A stretch of DNA of 64,000 nucleotides, taken from positions 9,399,001 to 9,463,000 of the forward strand of contig JAPTOF010000016.1 of the NCBI GenBank assembly GCA_028554755.1. Reading direction: 5' to 3'. The stretch is from Cordia subcordata (Eukaryota; Streptophyta; Magnoliopsida; Boraginales; Cordiaceae). The notes beneath the pieces are model-generated. The model made no database searches and was not told the origin of the DNA. It saw only the letters and a program-made list of their open reading frames with translations. The number at the start of each line of letters is the position of its first letter. Within the stretch, counting starts at the first letter, position 1. Of the stretch, positions 62,206 through 64,000 are shown piece after piece. The position numbers were made by a program, and so were the translations under genes.

Positions 62206-62727
62206 ACTGCTGATACATGGCACCACAGGGCTTTCCCGGTAACCCAACCCAATTACCCTCAGCTGGGTGTGATCGCCGCGCTTGTCGTGCTAGCAGCGGA
62301 TGGAGACTGGGCCTAAAAATGTCGAACCTATCGAACATCCACCACTGCACGTAAACCAATACGTTACTAACATTGTTATTCATCAAAATTTTATAGATAC
62401 AGTATAGAATATATATGATACCTGCATCAGACTAAACCCGCCGCATAAATTCACTTTATCACTATATGTACATAGATCCAATTGATGGTAGATGGATGCA
62501 AGTGCTGCAGCGCCCCAATTCAGCTGTCTAATATTCCCAAAGGTGTGCAGCTCAGACAACCAGTTCATGTCTCCCAGGTTGCCACTGGCGTCGACGAACA
62601 GATGGCAATTCAAGAAGGAGAATATCCACAGACGGGCACGATGCTGAGCCTGCTCCTGGGTGTACTCTTCTAGACGCGTCGACGTGTATATGATGAGTTG
62701 TGATTTGGTGTGTGTTTGCATTGCCAT
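62192..62727 (-). pseudogene. plant mobile domain (PMD, MAIN-like) gene fragment, two exons
   Basis: Minus-strand exon 62727-62422 has FVDASGNLGDMNWL and then LNWGAAALASIYHQLD and GFSLMQ. A GT donor follows at 62421-62420. Exon 62344 to about 62192 (acceptor GTGCAG) continues in phase with WWMFDRFDIFRPS and ends at a stop. This is the PMD signature found in MAIN/MAIL proteins and in some transposons: FADxSGN, WGxAxLAxLYRxL, GxxxLLQ.W.WER. The N-terminal half is missing, so it is a fragment. It converges on the transposase remnant. Confidence 0.75.
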
Positions 62728-62759
62728 TTACTTATATTTTAGAGGTGTTGAATGCTTAT

Positions 62760-64000
62760 AATAATGCATTAGTGTAGTACTTTTGATAGGAATAGGCTTA
62801 AGCGTAAACAAATGTGCATATTGAGTTTAAAAGATAAATTGCTACACTAATTGCTTGTTTTCAATGATTTAGGTGAACTCTAGGCTAAGACAAAGATTGG
62901 ACGATGAAAGGTGATGAAGATAGGACATGCACGGGTCTAAGAGAGAAGACTAAAGGCCAAAAAGACGAAAAATTGGATGAAGGAAGTCAGCCGGACGACC
63001 AAGGAAGAAGAGGTCGACCGGCCACTCCAGAAAGATCCATCGAAAAGCCGGACGACCCCCCTTCAAGAGCCGGTCGACCGGCCACTCCAGAGAGCTCCAC
63101 TAGAAAGCCGGTCGAGTACTCCAGAGGCCGGTCGACCTAGCCGGTCGACCGGCTATGTGCGAACCTATAAATAAAGCCCGATGCGGAGCAGAATTTTCAA
63201 GGAGCCACACACGCACTTCACACTTAACCCTATTCTCTAGCCGCCTCACACACCCTTTTCACACACTTTTCATCAAGAACCAGGCTTGAGTTAGAGGATT
63301 CAACAATCTTTTGGAGCAAATCTATTCAAAAGCTGCAGTCAAGATTAGCTAGGATGAAAGGGGAGTTTCGTTATATCTCTTTCATTCTATTTTCCATTAT
63401 GCTCGAGTAGATTTGTATAGGGTGATTAAACTTATGTAATGGGTTGATTTTATACTCATGATATGGGATATGATGGCTGAATATATATATGTTTTGATTT
63501 GTCTTGTTTAATTGGGTGTTCTTTCATTCATGTCTATGTGTTTGATAAAATGCCTAGATGAATAACATGTATATAAATCGAAGTTTGTTTGTTACTAAAC
63601 ACATCTAATCCATGTTATACTCATGTCTATGTGTTTATATGTGGATGCTATGAAGTGGGTAGTGCTTTTATTCATGTCTATATGCGTATTAGCATGGCTA
63701 GTACCGAGCATAACTTCAATAGCGCATATTTCTGCATGCACTAGCAAGTGAAATCCTGCTGTAGTGACCTTAGAATGACGAAGCATAATTTAGGGCTAGT
63801 CTAGGTCGAGTCTCCTTTGGCTTTAAATCCAGCTAATAGGTTTCAGGATAGATTTAGTCGACCTTAGCAACACTAGGTCTTGGCTTTAAACCCAGCCAAC
63901 GGTTTAGGTACTAAGGTAGGTTCATTCTAAGCCACCTAGGAAATTAGTTAGTCACTCTTGAGGCCCTAGGTCATAAGGACCATGCCATAGCTCTAGGAGA
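62760..64000 (+). mobile_element. probable Ty3/gypsy LTR, running off the window
   Basis: Contains a TATA-like CCTATAAATAAAGC at about 63163, then TCACACACTTTTCATC and CTTTCATTCTATTTTCCATTATG, which resemble the transcribed part of plant Athila/Tat-type LTRs. Repeated GGTCGACC palindromes lie just upstream of the TATA box. Neither LTR end nor internal coding sequence is in view, so the class is tentative. Confidence 0.45.
63009..63155. repeat. tandem-like GGTCGACCGG repeats
   Basis: GGTCGACC occurs at about 63012, 63072, 63128 and 63142. The first two copies head units of about 60 bp sharing GGTCGACCGGCCACTCCAGA, and the last two are close together. The motif is its own reverse complement. 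Confidence 0.88.

Larger units (their letters stand above)
60483..62730. mobile_element. MULE (Mutator-like element) remnant with transposase and PMD gene fragments
   Basis: A plausible terminal sequence GGATTTTTTTTACAAATAAC opens the unit near 60486, resembling plant MULE ends. It is followed by a palindrome-rich stretch, a broken MuDR-type transposase N-terminus on the plus strand, and a convergent plant mobile domain gene fragment on the minus strand. The matching right terminus was not seen, so the unit is probably truncated near 62730-62760. Confidence 0.7.

Overview
This is nuclear DNA from a flowering plant, almost certainly a eudicot. It shows GT-AG spliced genes, a nucleus-encoded chloroplast ATP synthase subunit with a transit peptide, and a dense load of plant-type retrotransposons (copia, Athila-like, chromovirus-like LTR, LINE), a MULE and a hAT-like MITE. 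The species cannot be named from the sequence. The AT-rich DNA has many microsatellites.

Gene-bearing left third (about 3.3-23.2 kb). Three genes look intact. (1) A five-exon plus-strand gene (3635-7317) encodes a 268-aa ubiquitin-fold protein of the U11/U12-25K-like family. (2) An intronless plus-strand gene (8700-9404) encodes chloroplast ATP synthase subunit b' (CF0 subunit II). (3) A ten-exon minus-strand gene (23009-12604) encodes a 736-aa PX-domain/coiled-coil protein of the EREX/EREL class. Its last intron is about 4.5 kb and holds a LINE fragment, a local triplication and a 331-bp solo LTR. From memory, the Arabidopsis homologues of all three lie close together on chromosome 4, so this looks like a conserved block. 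Decayed LINE fragments lie at 1-1180 and 10.5-11.2 kb.

Transposon nest (about 23.9-57 kb). A minus-strand Ty3/gypsy gag remnant is split by a hAT-like MITE. Next comes a solo LTR (27754-36528, TSD CATGT) that contains a complete but dead Ty1/copia element. A chromovirus-like LTR with its primer-binding site (36554-38530) follows. It is interrupted by a 10.5-kb Athila-like element on the minus strand (38673-49166, TSD CTCGT). That element has lost the core of pol and is itself split by a second solo LTR (44499-46390, TSD CATTC). A further minus-strand LTR (49279-49786) borders an AT-rich, apparently non-coding interior that contains a second dead copia element with short LTRs (51729-56988).

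Right end (about 57-64 kb). AT-rich DNA without recognisable genes leads into a MULE remnant (about 60.48-62.73 kb). It has a nested palindrome array, a broken MuDR-type transposase, and a convergent fragment of a plant mobile domain (PMD/MAIN-like) gene. The window ends inside what looks like a Ty3/gypsy LTR containing repeated GGTCGACC palindromes.

No tRNA, rRNA, CRISPR or prokaryotic features were seen. I did not find a clearly new biological system. The most notable items are the MULE with its four-fold-symmetric palindromes and PMD fragment, the pol-deleted Athila-like element, and the clean TSDs that give an order of insertion. Exon borders come from reading splice sites and frames by eye, without transcript data.
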